A stretch of DNA of 64,000 nt from contig NW_005178479.1 in NCBI RefSeq assembly GCF_000350225.1, positions 279,819 to 343,818 on the forward strand. The letters are read 5' to 3'. Positions 52,690 to 63,599 of this stretch are shown piece after piece. Each line of letters begins with the position of its first letter. Position 1 is the first letter of the stretch. Under the pieces are notes generated by a model that was not told the DNA's origin, searched no databases, and worked only from the letters and a program-made list of their open reading frames with translations. The position numbers were made by a program, and so were the translations under genes. Source of the stretch: Chondrus crispus. Its lineage: Eukaryota; Rhodophyta; Florideophyceae; Gigartinales; Gigartinaceae.

Positions 52690-55316
52690 TTACCCTTTTT
52701 TCGAACTACCCGTGCTATCGGAGCTAACCTCCTGGCTATCGACGGCCAGGTCTTCTTCCGGTAGCCGGCCGCGTGGGTCGGGATGATTCCCCCACTGCGG
52801 CTCAGCGGCCCTGGAGAAGTATTCGGGTACTTCCGGGCCTTGATCTGCGGCGTCCGGTCGTCGCAGGATATGGGGGACGAAGCGAGTCGGCTCTCCTTCG
52901 TGACCCTCCGTGGGTAGAGGGTACCGATCCTCTACCCAGTCTTGCAGGTACATTATCGCATTTTGTACCTGTTGGGTTAACCGAGAACGGTCTCGGTCCC
53001 CTCTTTCTCCTTGTCGGGGGTACCTTGTGTCCGCCTGCCGGTAGGCAGGTCGATCCCGGCGATCGACTTCGTTGCGACGGTACCTGCCGCCACGGGGGGC
53101 GAAGCGTGCGCCCCCACCCGATCGGTTCGGGAAACCTTGACGCGGGGGACGGCCCTCGCCCGCCGCTTGCCGGAGGAGATCACGCGCACCGGGGCGCGTC
53201 TCCATCTGGTAGCGGTAGTTCCTGTACGCCGTGAACATTCGTTGTTCCGGTGACAGGAACGGGCACGCGTACATGGCATGCCCGTACGTACGGCATAGCC
53301 AGCACACGTACGCGCTGCCGTCCGTTGAGGCGAAGGTCGCCGCGTGCCGCGCCTCCTCATCGGTGAGGGGGGGCACGCAAGGCGCTTCGCCTCCTGCATC
53401 TCGGTTCGATATGTCGAGCTCTGTGACCCCGGGGTCCGTACCCCTTGCCACTCTTGGAGTGGCCGCGAACGCAGTCGCGTAACTCGATGTCGTTCCGGTC
53501 GACATCGGTGAGGGGGTTCGTGCCCCCACGGGTCCTGTTCCTTGCGTAATGAGGACAGGGTCGGCCTGCCACTCATCCTCCCCGATATGGAGGGTCGAGG
53601 CGGGCGAATTTGTCGCGGCGGACTTTGTAGTCCTGCCAGCCCTCCCTGCCGGTTTCGAATCCGGCAGAGGTAAACCGCGCCGAGCGCGGTACGTTGTACC
53701 TTCCGCTGTGGCGATACGGCGGATGGTCGGAAGATCGGTCTTCTGACTGCCTGGCAGCCTTTGCACCGTCTCGGATACTGCGGCACGGGTTGCCGGTGCA
53801 AGTCCCCGCACGAAGTAGTGGGCGAGGGACTGTTCGGAGGAGACTGCCGTGCATCGGAACGCGGCAGTCTCGAGTCGGTCAGTAAACGTGCGTTCCGTCT
53901 CATGCGATTGCTGTCGCGCCCTAGCGACAGCGTCGTACGCTTCACCTAACACGTCGTCCGTGAGGTAGCGCTTCAAGAATTGATTCACGAGCTCCGGCCA
54001 GCTCACGTCGTCGTAGAGCTGGCCGGCGCGGAGGCCACGCATCGTATAACTCGTATACAAGCGCTCCGCGTCGCGCTCGAGGAAGTGCGCGAGGACTCGT
54101 ACCGCAACACCTTCGGTCAGGTGTTGCGAGTTGAAGGTGATTCGGATATCCTTCAAGAACGGCAGCAGCTGGATCGGGTCGGTACCGTCGAAGCTGCGCA
54201 TCGTGGGGCGGATCCCACGACAGCTTGGGACGTACTTCGCGATCCGTCCCGCGTCACCCGAGGTAACGAGCCTCGAGGTGTTATCCAAGCGGTACATACG
54301 ATAGTCAGCAACGGCGCTGAACTCTTGGATCATCGTATGTACCGGCTCGAGCCCGGGTTCAGCGGGACCCAGCGTGCCAAAGTAGGTAACCGGTAGCGTA
54401 CGGACGTCTACCGGACGTGGATGCTCGGCGTAACTCGCCGGCGGGTAGCCGCCCCAGCGGGGATCGACGGAGAACATCGGTTCTCCGGATCCGCGGGCGG
54501 CTCCTTCACGGTCCTGTTCGTCTGCGTACGATACGCGGTCCACTTGCCGCCTACTTCCGGCGATAGGCGGCAAGGCTTGGGTCTCAGACGCGAAGTTCGC
54601 GTCTATCGGAGGACGGCTTCCTTCTGCAGTCCGACTGGTAGCGACACCAGTCGGACGCCAACCTTCGGGGGCGGCGGCGCTCGGAGGTACGGTACCACCG
54701 GGCCCTCTCGAAGGGGCACCGGGTAGCCTTTCGGCCATGGTACGTTCCATGTCACGAGCACGCCGACGAGTGGCGTCGAGCTTAGCAGAGGTGTGCGAAT
54801 GCACCTAATTGCGCTGCGGACGGAGAGGTTCGGTCCTCGGGTCGTCTCACCGAGGTCGGCCTCTCAGGGCGACCTTGCCCGGGCGGTCCGGGCGAGGCGA
54901 AACGGGAGTCTTCGACGAGCACTATCCGCAAGTGTAACTCGTCGATCAGTGCTCGGAGATTCTCTAAGGAATGCGTCACTCTATCGAACCTCCCTTCACG
55001 CAGGGAGCGGAGTTCGGCCATACATCGAGTGTATACATGGTCCGATACCGTATCGGGACCATGTATACACTGGAGGAGTCCGGTACTCCCTTCGGATCGA
55101 TGTCACATCGATCCGAAGGGAAGTACGGACTTCCTCGATGTATTCGGCTATGCGTTCGAACATCGCCGCCGCTCTTTCCTCGGAGGATCCGAGCGACGGT
55201 TCGCGGTCACGAGGACCTGCGTCGCCGTCGCCCGACGGGGCGGATGGGGACTGCACAGCGGCCGGACTCAGATCCACCGCTTCGGAGCGGATCGAGGGCT
55301 CAAACTCTTGGCTCAT
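52690..55316 (-). CDS. gag: gag of chromovirus C
   Basis: Starts with a leader segment MSQEFEPSIRSEAVDLS near 55316 that matches MSEGSEPSVYSAPTDM of D. A Pro/Gly-rich segment follows, then a Retrotrans_gag-like capsid domain at ~54250-53750 (MRSFDGTDPIQLLPFLKDI; WPELVNQFLKRYL; TFTDRLETAAFRC; YFVRGLAPATRAAV). Near 53300 is a classic CX2CX4HX4C zinc knuckle (CWLCRTYGHAMYAC), then an Arg/Gly-rich tail (GGGARFAPRGGRYRRNEVDRR). It forms the particle and packages element RNA. One long frame covers most of it; few breaks. Confidence 0.85.
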
Positions 55317-55382
55317 CTCGACGCGATCGGGTCGCGGAGGGAAGCGGAAGTCTTCTCGGAGATCGGACTCCAGGGTCTTCTA

Positions 55383-55395
55383 GGTCGGGAGACCA
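55383..55395 (-). promoter_or_regulatory. Primer binding site of C
   Basis: TGGTCTCCCGACC on the minus strand, one base inside the 5' LTR, identical to D. Confidence 0.65.
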
Positions 55396-55396
55396 C

Positions 55397-56063
55397 TGTA
55401 GCATAAACGCCCCCAGCGATAGGGGTGTATGCACAGTTCGACCGAGACCCCGTCCGATTGGGAAGACGGGGGTGAAGCAGGACACCAGCTAACGGCACCG
55501 GGCAGCGGGCCCGGGTAGCGTGGTAGAGCGGGAACGGGGAGGACGCCGGTACGCGCGAGCGGTTCGACGCCTCGACGCCCCGGCGCGGTACTGGGTAACG
55601 ATCCAGTACCGACGGGCGGAGGCGGAGCCGACTCGTGGGCGTACCGCGCGCGTCCTCAACCCGCGCTCGGTGCCGCTCTAAGGTAATTAGCGAGCGCTAC
55701 CTTAGAATAAGAGGGAAGTCGGACCTTGACGGTCGGTGGGTGACAAGTCCGTGCTTGTCCTCCTCCACCGCCGCCGGTCCGCTCCATATTTAATGTACAT
55801 AATAACCTATCATAATAGTACAGTACCGATGTACTGTAGCGACGTACTGTAGCGGTCGGTCGACACTGTAATACTGTCAGCCATCGGGGCTGACGGTACA
55901 CGTGTGTGTGCGTTCTTCGGTCCCGCGCGTACACGTGTACACGGGCGCCCCCTGTACTCGGGGGTACACGTGGTGGTACTGTAGAGCATCGAGCCCTACA
56001 GTAACCGATCCGGTTCTGAGTTGATCCAATCTAAAAAAAGCCCCAGGAGGGGGTTATACTACA
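55397..56063 (-). repeat. 5' LTR of chromovirus C
   Basis: Partner of 42437-43103, equal length, about 14 differences. Conserved block at 55705-55787. Outer flank GCCAC. Confidence 0.95.
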
Positions 56064-56564
56064 GCCACCTCGTCCATGAAGGCCGTGTTGTATGTGCGAA
56101 ACTGGATGTCGGGGACAAAACGTAAGCGCGAGTGGAAGCCGACGTAGGACGCTTCCTCGCAGACGTACGGACCGATGCGCAAGATGACTTTGAGGCTGCG
56201 GGAGGAAGGCAAAGAGATCACGACGGCCGGAGAAGTCATACGAGCACGGGCGGGCATGGGGTGTGGGCGAAGGGGCGGCCGTGACGGGAGGGGCGCCGTC
56301 GTGCTCCCCCCAGAACACATCTAGACAAAGAAAGGGGGCAGGGTTAGTGCGTGCGTCAGGTGATCTGCGAAACGAGGAAGGGGAGACGGGGGTGGAATGC
56401 GTACATGTTTCGAGGGTGTTCAGGCCGGCACGGTGGAAGGTGTCGAAGAGGGCGTCCCAACGAGAAGGGTGCAGGCGGCTGTAGTGAACGTAGTCGCAGA
56501 GGATTAGAAAAGGTTCGCCGTGGATGAAGAAGGAGCGTCGGTCATAGGTGACGGAGGAAGACAT
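56064..56564 (-). pseudogene. GH35 beta-galactosidase, N-terminal part (right of insertion C)
   Basis: ATG at 56564 opens SVTYDRRSFFIHGEPFLILC, then DYVHYSRLHPSRWDALF and AGLNTLET, the standard GH35 entry (HYxRxxPxxW). A clean GT-AG intron of 84 bp (56321-56404) separates ...LNTLETY from VFWGEHDG, the conserved NTxETYVFW motif. After YDFSGRRDLFAFL the frame changes before LKVILRIGPYVCEE (GH35 RIGPYVC motif), then FVPDIQFRTYNTAFMDEV runs into element C. No clear signal peptide precedes the ATG in this frame. Damaged by at least one frame change besides the insertion; the rest lies at 41240-42436. Confidence 0.88.
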
Positions 56565-57465
56565 TGCTCTGTTGACGTCTAGGTGAGGATGATGGAGATA
56601 AGGTACCCAAGGGTAGGTCACATAGGTGCGAGAAGGTACCCGGAAGGTTTTTCTTAAATTGGAAACGTGTCGGATTGGACTGTACGGTACCGGTACAGGG
56701 AGGAAATCAGAATGAAGCTGTGTACGACATGGCACTTGCTTTACGCTAACCTCACAATTCTCATGCTTCGTTGAGCTTGTGGAATTTAGGAGTTAAGATT
56801 TAGTTAATAAGAGCCAGTTTATCCTTGTTCTACTACGTCGCAGATGAAATGTATTCCTTGCTCTTCGGCTTCATTATACCGCCATCATTTTGCAACACTC
56901 TTTCGTCGCCTTCCAATCCACGTGCACCTCAGGCAATACGTGATGGAAGGGGTCTATTGTACAAACCCTTTCTCATCGAAAACGCAATCCCAGCTGGCAG
57001 GCGGCGTCCCATTTGAAGAGCGTTGAAACCTGGTGACAGACCCTTCCCCTGCTCCACCGTCTGCAATAAAGCCAGCAGCAAAGTCTTACCTCAACCATCC
57101 ACCCGTCCGTGCCAGCATACGCAAGGCATTGCTGGCGGCAAGTTCCACTACCGTTGTACATCCAGTATGCCACAATGTTTGCAGCACCCCCACCCTCTCC
57201 CTCCCAGTCCGCACTCACCTCTGTAATGAAATCTGCGTCACGCGGCGGAGTCAGTGACCACATTCCGCCGCCGCCTTCGATCACCATCCCCACCATTGCC
57301 CTCGACGTTCGTCCCTTCTCATCTGTCCCCCCATTCACCCTACCTCGCCGACGACCAGTCGTCTTTTGGTCCCTCACCCGACCGACCACGGACCCCACCA
57401 CCACTTCAACCTCACCTGACCGACTTTGTCCGTACCCATTCCGCTCCGCATGCTTCTGTCATTAA
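56565..57465. other. Upstream of GH35; one uncharacterised minus-strand frame
   Basis: 56973-57404 is open on the minus strand (143 codons). A middle part (WSLTPPRDADFITEVSADWE, NIVAYWMYNGSG) looks protein-like but matches no family I know. Otherwise nothing recognised; the GH35 promoter should lie within 56565-56900. Confidence 0.3.
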
Positions 57466-57677
57466 TTAATCATGGCTGGACTTGCACTGCATAGAAGCCG
57501 CCTTTAATCTTTCTAAGACATGGATTAGTGCTGATGTATTGCATCTGTTCCTAAACTTGACTATAGTCTTTCCCTTGCCTCGCGGAGCTTGCAGACTCTT
57601 GAGGTACGCCCGTGATTTTGTGACAGCAGCCTTGCGCCCGCTCTTTTCTTTTAAGGACATCACGGAACGCTCGTAGT
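57466..57677 (-). CDS. Unknown multi-exon gene X, C-terminal end (left of solo LTR)
   Basis: Reads YERSVMSLKEKSGRKAAVTK, then a basic stretch and NRCNTSALIHVLERLKAASM to a stop at 57466. The frame joins that of 58349 onward once one GTAGT copy and the LTR are discounted, so the LTR sits inside the last coding exon. Strongly basic and helical; no known domain. Confidence 0.5.
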
Positions 57678-58348
57678 TGTGGAATAACTCCTCTCCGCCC
57701 TGGGTTGGGTGAGAGGCAGAGGCTTTAGCGAGGGAGCACGCGGCTCGGACACGACGCGCCAATTGAACCGATCGGACGAGCTCGCAAAAAGGAAGTGGCT
57801 CACTGGCCGGTTACGCGCAGTCGCCCCGTGGTGCGTGAACGGGAGCGACCAGTAACGGGTTAGAAGCCAGCCCGCGCGACAGACAACCGAAAACGGACGT
57901 ACGTAGGCGCAAAAGGGACGGGGGCGAGCTTGCCCCCGTTTACTGGTGGGGACGGGTGCCAGGTCTTAACCCCGCAGAGGGACGCCTCCGACACCTGTCC
58001 CCGTACAGTAGTACAGTACCTGCCGCCTAGTGCGTGCCCGGTACTGTACACAATTAAAAAGATAGCGCCATAATTGCTACTACCGCACGGACGCTGCTAC
58101 TACAAGTGTGCACTACTGTACACGCGTGTTGCTTACAGACTACCGCACGGACGACACGTGTGCTAACGCGCACACGTAACACGCGTAGACTACCGCTCGG
58201 ACGACACGTGCACTACTGTACACGTACGCCAGGTTACGACCGCTCGGCATGCGCGCGCGCTCGCTACACGTGGGCACAACCGCCCACGTGTATACCGTAT
58301 ACGGCCGTCCGATGACCTCCGCGCGCTCGCGCCGGTCATTATACTACA
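57678..58348 (+). repeat. Solo LTR E2 inside gene X (671 bp)
   Basis: Starts TGTGGAATAACTCC and ends CATTATACTACA. Flanked by GTAGT at 57673-57677 and 58349-58353. Same family as E1 at 29347 but clearly diverged from it. Confidence 0.9.
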
Positions 58349-59332
58349 GTAGTCAATTAGTCCACTCTCGATGTCATCACGTTCATCGCCGTACGCAAAG
58401 ACGTGTTCGCAAAAGGCTTCAGTTAGAGATTTGTACTTTGAATGGGCAGTTGCCCATTTTCGCATACCGTTTTTTCGGAACTACTGTATTCTATCAATGG
58501 CTTTGCTGCGAAGGACGTCTTGTAAAAAACGTGAGTACAACGTCAGCTATGCACGGAATGCCGGTTGGAGCTGCCAAAAAACTTCTTCTCTGCAGTGTAC
58601 GGTTGCGTTGCCGAGTGTCGACTGATATGACCTCTTCCGTGATGTTCCTGCGCCGCCTGTCGCTGGAGGGGATGCTTGGTCACTTGCAGCTGGTGCTTTC
58701 CCCCCTGCGTGTCGCGCTTTTTCGACGGAATGATTGGGCGCTTGTCAGTAACCAGCCGATCTGCGGATTAATCACTTGCAAACACAAATAAGAGGTCAGA
58801 ATTGCAGTCAAACTAGAATAACGTAAGCGCGAGTAAGCGTTCCACACGTACCTCTGGGAGCGCCAACATTAAAGAAATTGTTGACGATTGACTGGGATGG
58901 CCCTATACGACAGCCTGGTCCACCCCCGCGCTCAAGGTTTGAGCTCGTGTTTAGCACGGCTCTAGACATAAATCCGAATGTGTTTTTTGTTGGAGGCAGC
59001 CAAATCCGTCCTCCGGCGGGTTCAGACATGAAGTCTATTTGATGTTCGGCCAGAGCAGAACGAGCAGGAGTGTCACAGCGGATGAGATTTTCCAAGCGCA
59101 CTGCAGCCTCAATCACTGCGTCGACGCGCAGCATTTTGCTTTGATTTCGCCTCATGCGCACCAGCTCCCTCGGCAGAGATCGTTGTGCACCAGCACTGTT
59201 CCCAACTGATGAATTTCGAAGCGTTGCAGGCGTCTTCATGAGATCATTGGCAGCGGCCAGTGCTATCGCAGCACGGGGAAGCCCCCGCCCGTTCTCGTCA
59301 ACCATTGGCGGTGCATACGCAGGCGGCGTCAT
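58349..59332 (-). CDS. Unknown multi-exon gene X, N-terminal exons
   Basis: Exon 1 from ATG 59332 (MTPPAYAPPMVDENGRGLPR) to 58852, with a helical part (RNQSKMLRVDAVIEAAVRLE) and a Gly-rich end (ERGGGPGCRIGPSQSIVNNF). Donor GTACGT at 58851 and acceptor TTAATCCGCAG give a 91-bp intron (58761-58851) that keeps the frame into exon 2 (RLVTDKRPIIPSKKRDTQGG...). A later exon starts near 58490 with KWATAHSKYKSLTEAFCEHVF. The boundary between exons 2 and 3 was not resolved. Basic, low-complexity protein of ~300 residues; nuclear role possible but unproven. Exon 1 shows no break; the LTR is the obvious damage. Confidence 0.5.
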
Positions 59333-59384
59333 GCCTCGGAATTTCGCGCACGTTGTAGAGCAAGTGATGAAGGGCTCCAGTGGC

Positions 59385-59490
59385 AGGACGCGGTGGGGAA
59401 TGCGGGGCAGTGTGGCGCGGAGGGGAATGCGGGGCAGGGGCGCGATGGCAGAGGGGAAGGCGGGGCAGTGTGGCGCGGAGGGAATCTGGG
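59385..59490. repeat. GC-rich short tandem repeat upstream of gene X
   Basis: Imperfect copies of GGGGCAGTGTGGCGCGGAGG and GGGAATGCGGGGCAG-type units. A small minisatellite in the likely promoter region. Confidence 0.55.
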
Positions 59491-59642
59491 GCAGTAGTGC
59501 GGTGACACGTGGGAGCAGGATGGTGGAGGGGAGGTACTGTAGCACAGAATGGCCCTTTTTAAATAAGGGGAAATCGTGCCTATTTTTGAAATAAGACAAA
59601 CTGTGAGCCTGAGTGCTGTTTAATTTTCTCGACAAAAATGTT

Positions 59643-60831
59643 TTATTTCCAGCTTGACATTGTTCCCAACTTCCCCCTCACACGTCCAGCACGCCCTTCT
59701 TCTCCCGCCCGCGTCTCCAGCCACTGGTAGTGGCACACCACCGCCAACAACTCGCGCGTCCGCCCGGCCCCCGGTAGCCCCCGTTCGCGCACTCCGCCGC
59801 CGCCCACCACGCCCGCGTCTCGCTGCGCCCCAAAGCGCGCGTGGTACCCGTCCACCACACGCGCGTGCGCCGCCTGCAGGTGCAGGAAGCCCTCCCGCGC
59901 CGCTGCGCGGCCGAGGCCGCCGCGGACGGGACTTGCGCGCCCAGCCGGAAGCGACCCGTCGCGCTCCTCCAGCAGCCCCATCCGGTCCAACGTCTCCCCG
60001 ATCCGCGCGCTCGCCTTCGTCGCCACACCCCACAATCCCCTAAATCCCAACTCCTCGCACACCGGTCCGTACACATCCACGATCACCCCCGACCCTAGCT
60101 TCTGCCTGTTACAGCTCGCGCAGGTTTCGCCCCCACGTCGTGACCGGGCTGGTCTCAGCTGTCTGTGACAGCCACCATGCGCTGCGCCGGGCCATATTCG
60201 CTAGCCCGGGGCTGCGGCCACACCGCTCCTCCACGGCGCCGAGCGTGCGTCCCCCTCCGCACGCTCCACGCCCGCGTAGTTGCAGAGCAGCCTCTCGACT
60301 TCCTCCGCAGAGTGCTCCGCGAAGATGCACGCTTCGGGCGGCACGAGGCCCTTGTCAACTGGGTCGGCTGCGCCGACGGCGATGCGCAATCGCGCGTTGG
60401 CGGCCTTGGTCACCGTCCCTGCGAAGCCCGGCGCGAGCGCGGCGACCTCCGTGCCGCCCGACGCGTCGCTGAGGTAGAACAGCATCGCGCGTGACGCGAG
60501 GCCCCGCGCAGCCGCGGCGACGCCCTCCACACGCGTGCTGGGCTAGACGAGGAATGGATAGGCGCGCGCGAGCGTGCTGCGGAGGCCGTGGTAGTGGATC
60601 AGGGAAAGGAGTTGGTCGCAGAAGGAGTCGGCAGAGGCCGAGGCGCCGAGGTCCAGTGCGTGGACGCCGGTGGGGAAGCGGCGCGCGATGCGTGGGAGCG
60701 AGGTAGCAGCGTGGAAGGTGTCGTGGGCTGCCGTCACTGGATGAGGGAAGGAGGGCTAGCAGCGATAAGGGGCTGTTGAGAAGGGTATCGAGGAGCGCTT
60801 GCGGGGAGGAGGATGGAGGAGGTGCCGACAT
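59643..60831 (-). pseudogene. GC-rich host-like coding remnants, family unknown
   Basis: Protein-like minus-strand pieces in changing frames: MSAPPPSSSPQALLDTLLNS (60831 on), HALDLGASASADSFCDQLL, then LFYLSDASGGTEVAALAPGF and PPEACIFAEHSAEEVERLL, and after 60090 VDVYGPVCEELGFRGLWGVA with a long Ala/Arg-rich stretch. They may be one intron-containing gene or a decayed one. Frame changes near 60540-60740 and 60100-60200 are either introns without clear borders or breaks. I do not recognise the family. Confidence 0.35.
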
Positions 60832-60946
60832 GGCGGGTTGGAGATTGCAGTTTGGGGGTTGGGAAGTGGACGAGAGGTGGTTGCGGTTGAAGTACGCTTG
60901 CCTAGCATTGTGGCATGCGATTTATTTGCCTTTCCTGTTCACAGGT

Positions 60947-60996
60947 AAAAAAAAGGGCGATAAGAGCTCACATGACCTCTTATCACCCTTTTTTTA
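60947..60996. repeat. Long A-tract/T-tract hairpin
   Basis: Arms AAAAAAGGGCGATAAGAG and CTCTTATCACCCTTTTTT pair with one mismatch around a ten-base loop (60967-60976). Near the presumed left end of element F. Confidence 0.6.
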
Positions 60997-61406
60997 CTCT
61001 ACATCCGACCTACATCCGGCCCATTGCCCCAGGCCAGATTTGCACATCCTGTTTCACATCCGGCGCGTCGCCGCGCCCCAGCCGGTAACAGCGGGTAACA
61101 GGGGGGAACCAGGCCGGCGAGCGCAAAATCTGGCCGCATGGTGGGTTTGGCGCCACGGCGCTGCCAGCAGAGCCACGTGTGCTCAATTTGGCCCGTGGCC
61201 CGTTGCCGGGTGCGCGCCTGTTTGTCACGCCAGGCGCACCAGTTGTGTGCTACCAGCACACGTGTTGCGCCAAGCGCACCAATTGATGACCACCAGCACA
61301 CGGTGCTCGTTTTAGAGGCCTCTACGGCCCACCTGGGCACAGTAATCGCCTTCCTCAGTTGCTGGAAGGCAACTGAGGCGAAGCCCCCGTCCCTTGGGTA
61401 CAGTAG

Positions 61407-61413
61407 TATAAAA
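61407..61413 (+). promoter_or_regulatory. TATA box of element F leader
   Basis: TATAAAA followed within ~30 bp by CTCTTCCTC...GAGGAAG arms that can form a stem around the AGGTG/CACCT hairpin. Position suits an LTR promoter. Confidence 0.45.
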
Positions 61414-61715
61414 GGCCCTCTTCCTCGCAGGTGACTTGCACCTGGAGGGGGCAAGAGGAAGTAAGGAGTAAACACAAGTTTATTTCTTCGCGGGCGCGTG
61501 CGGCGTCTGTGCCTCGATCTACCTACGATTAATTATCTCGTCCCCAGCTGTAGTCTACGCCAAACCGCGCAACCAGAACGATTGCCCGCTGCTTACTCCG
61601 AACTGCATCCGCGCACGCTTCCTCGCAGTAGCTCGGTCTACTGTAGTGCGCGTGACCTCACACCGAGTGGGAACACAGCGACAATCCGGATTTGTGAACC
61701 CGTCTGTGAGGAAAC

Positions 61716-63220
61716 ATGAGTTCTGGTACGGGATTGCAACAAGCTCAAGCTCACGAGCGTCTCCGTCGCCGTGCTGACAACTTCAAACCTACCGTACCCC
61801 AAGCTGAAGCACTTCGTCAAGTGGTTCTCCAAGTGCTCAATGATGTTCCGGCCGACTCTACGTTTGATGTCGATGAGGTTGGAGAGATGATTGTCAACAT
61901 GGTGCCAGGCTTGAATGAGGTACTTTCTGACGACTTTATATCATCTCCGACCTACTCCATCGTTCTTTTGCGAGAGGTATCCAAGTTTTATGGTTGTCTA
62001 CCGATGCCGGTCTCCGTAGTCGAAGGTATTCGGGATGAATTCAAGATGCAGAGCCCTCTTCGACATATATCTGGGCTTCTTGCGGCCGTCTACGGCATGG
62101 AATTTGAGGATGTCAATCTCACGTTGGATCTCGTGGCCCCGCTTCGCGCTGCCCCGCTACCGCAGCTGCTTCAAAAGTTGCAGCGCTCAAGTACAGAGGT
62201 TGTTGAAGGGACCTCTCCGCCTCAGCGCCAGTTCTTCCCACTTCCAGGAATTGGCCGGGAACCGCCTCCGACACTTTCTGAACAAGATACTGTTCGACCA
62301 CGACCGCAAACAGAGCCGGAAGCCTGACGTTCCGCGGCTCAAGCTCAAGTACCTCGCTCCACTACTTCATCTGCCCCTGGGTCTGCCCGCACTGTTCAGG
62401 CCATATACGGAGCTTTCAAGGGAAAGAAGTTCACCGGTGACGCACTGCAGTCGATTCAGGAGTCAATTCGGGACTACAACATACTGGCGTTTCAGCTCGA
62501 CCTCAGTGTCGAGATGAAGGCAAAATTCTTCATTTGCATATTCGAAGATGCCGCCAAGTCTCACTTCATCGCCAACGTTCGAGAAGAAATGTCCTTTGCT
62601 GAAATGGAAACGATCATGAGAGTGGAATTCGAGTCAGATGCCCGTCGTTTACAAGTTCACATGACACTTCGTAGTCTTCGCATTGAGACAGCCGTGTCCC
62701 AAAACGAAGATGTAACAAACGAATCTGATGCACTCAACTGGCTTGTGAAGAAAATCAACCGTCTCAGTCCGCAATGTCCAGAAGGTTTTCGTTCAGAGGA
62801 GAACAAGATTCAGTTCCTCTGCGATGCCATAATTGGAAGGGAGTGGGCTAGTCAGGCCATCTCCCAAATTACGACTTCGAAGTACTCGTTCAACGGATTC
62901 ATATCTGCACTTCGTAAAGGTTTGCAGTATACCGAAGACCTTCGTCGGCACAAGCAAGTCTCGCCTCCGTCTCTGAGCAAGGACCTTGGTCCCTTATTGT
63001 ATCAACAATACGGACGACCACCTCGAAGTCAAGCCCCGTTGGAGTCAAGACAATGCATCGAACCGGGGGAGCACCTTTCCCCGCAAGAACCCTCTTGACC
63101 GAAATGGAAGGCGAATGAGATGCAACCTTTGCGGATCCGATTCTCATCTCCAACGCTTCCACTCTGAGGCCCTCAAGAAAGATACTCGTAACCGCCTCGC
63201 GTCTGGAGAAAGCCCCATTC
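61716..63220 (+). CDS. gag: gag-like region of element F
   Basis: Starts ATG 61716 (MSSGTGLQQAQAHERLRRRA). Helical segments (VPQAEALRQVVLQVLNDV; PTYSIVLLREVSKFYG; AKFFICIFEDAAKSHFIANV; FRSEENKIQFLCDAIIGREW; YSFNGFISALRKGLQYTED) follow the Gag pattern, and near 63115 a CX2CX4HX4H finger (CNLCGSDSHLQRFH) replaces the usual CCHC knuckle. Few breaks. Confidence 0.6.
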
Positions 63221-63599
63221 ATATCATCAGTGACTTGGTTAACGGAATTGATGATATAACACTCACTCGAGACACGGAGAATGGCGATATTGATGCCCCG
63301 ATGGAAATCAAGAACTTGTTGAGACCCCTGAGAATGTCGAATCTTTCAACCTCTTCGATCAGCTTACAAGTACATACTCAGATCCCGGACAGACAATGTC
63401 CGATGGCAGCACCTCTGCATATGTTGAGAAGATTGATGAAGATGTCATCACAAATCACATAGCAGCTTCGATGCGTTCTACGAACCATGACCATCAAGCT
63501 GAAGGTGTGTATTTTCAGTAAGGCGACGACGCGCCGCGTTCCGTGATCTTCGCCGTAACCGCAGTTGTGGTGAACACCGCACTGCCATACCAAGACGCA

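Larger units (their letters stand above)
42437..56063 (-). mobile_element. Chromovirus copy C (13.6 kb), inside the GH35 gene
   Basis: Two 667-bp LTRs (42437-43103 and 55397-56063) flanked by a perfect 5-bp target duplication GCCAC (42432-42436 and 56064-56068). Reading on the minus strand: LTR, primer binding site, gag, pol (protease, RT, RNase H, integrase, chromodomain), hairpin-polypurine module, a 4.8-kb 3' region that carries a long antisense ORF, second module, LTR. LTRs differ at roughly 14 of 667 positions (~2%), so the insertion is young. All domains are present; the coding frames have a handful of breaks. Ty3/Metaviridae, chromovirus branch. Confidence 0.95.

Noticed and set aside
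52977-53945. 322-codon minus-strand ORF in another frame of gag C
   Set aside because: Overlaps the real gag frame with its zinc knuckle; Arg/Pro-rich composition is a frame-shift shadow.
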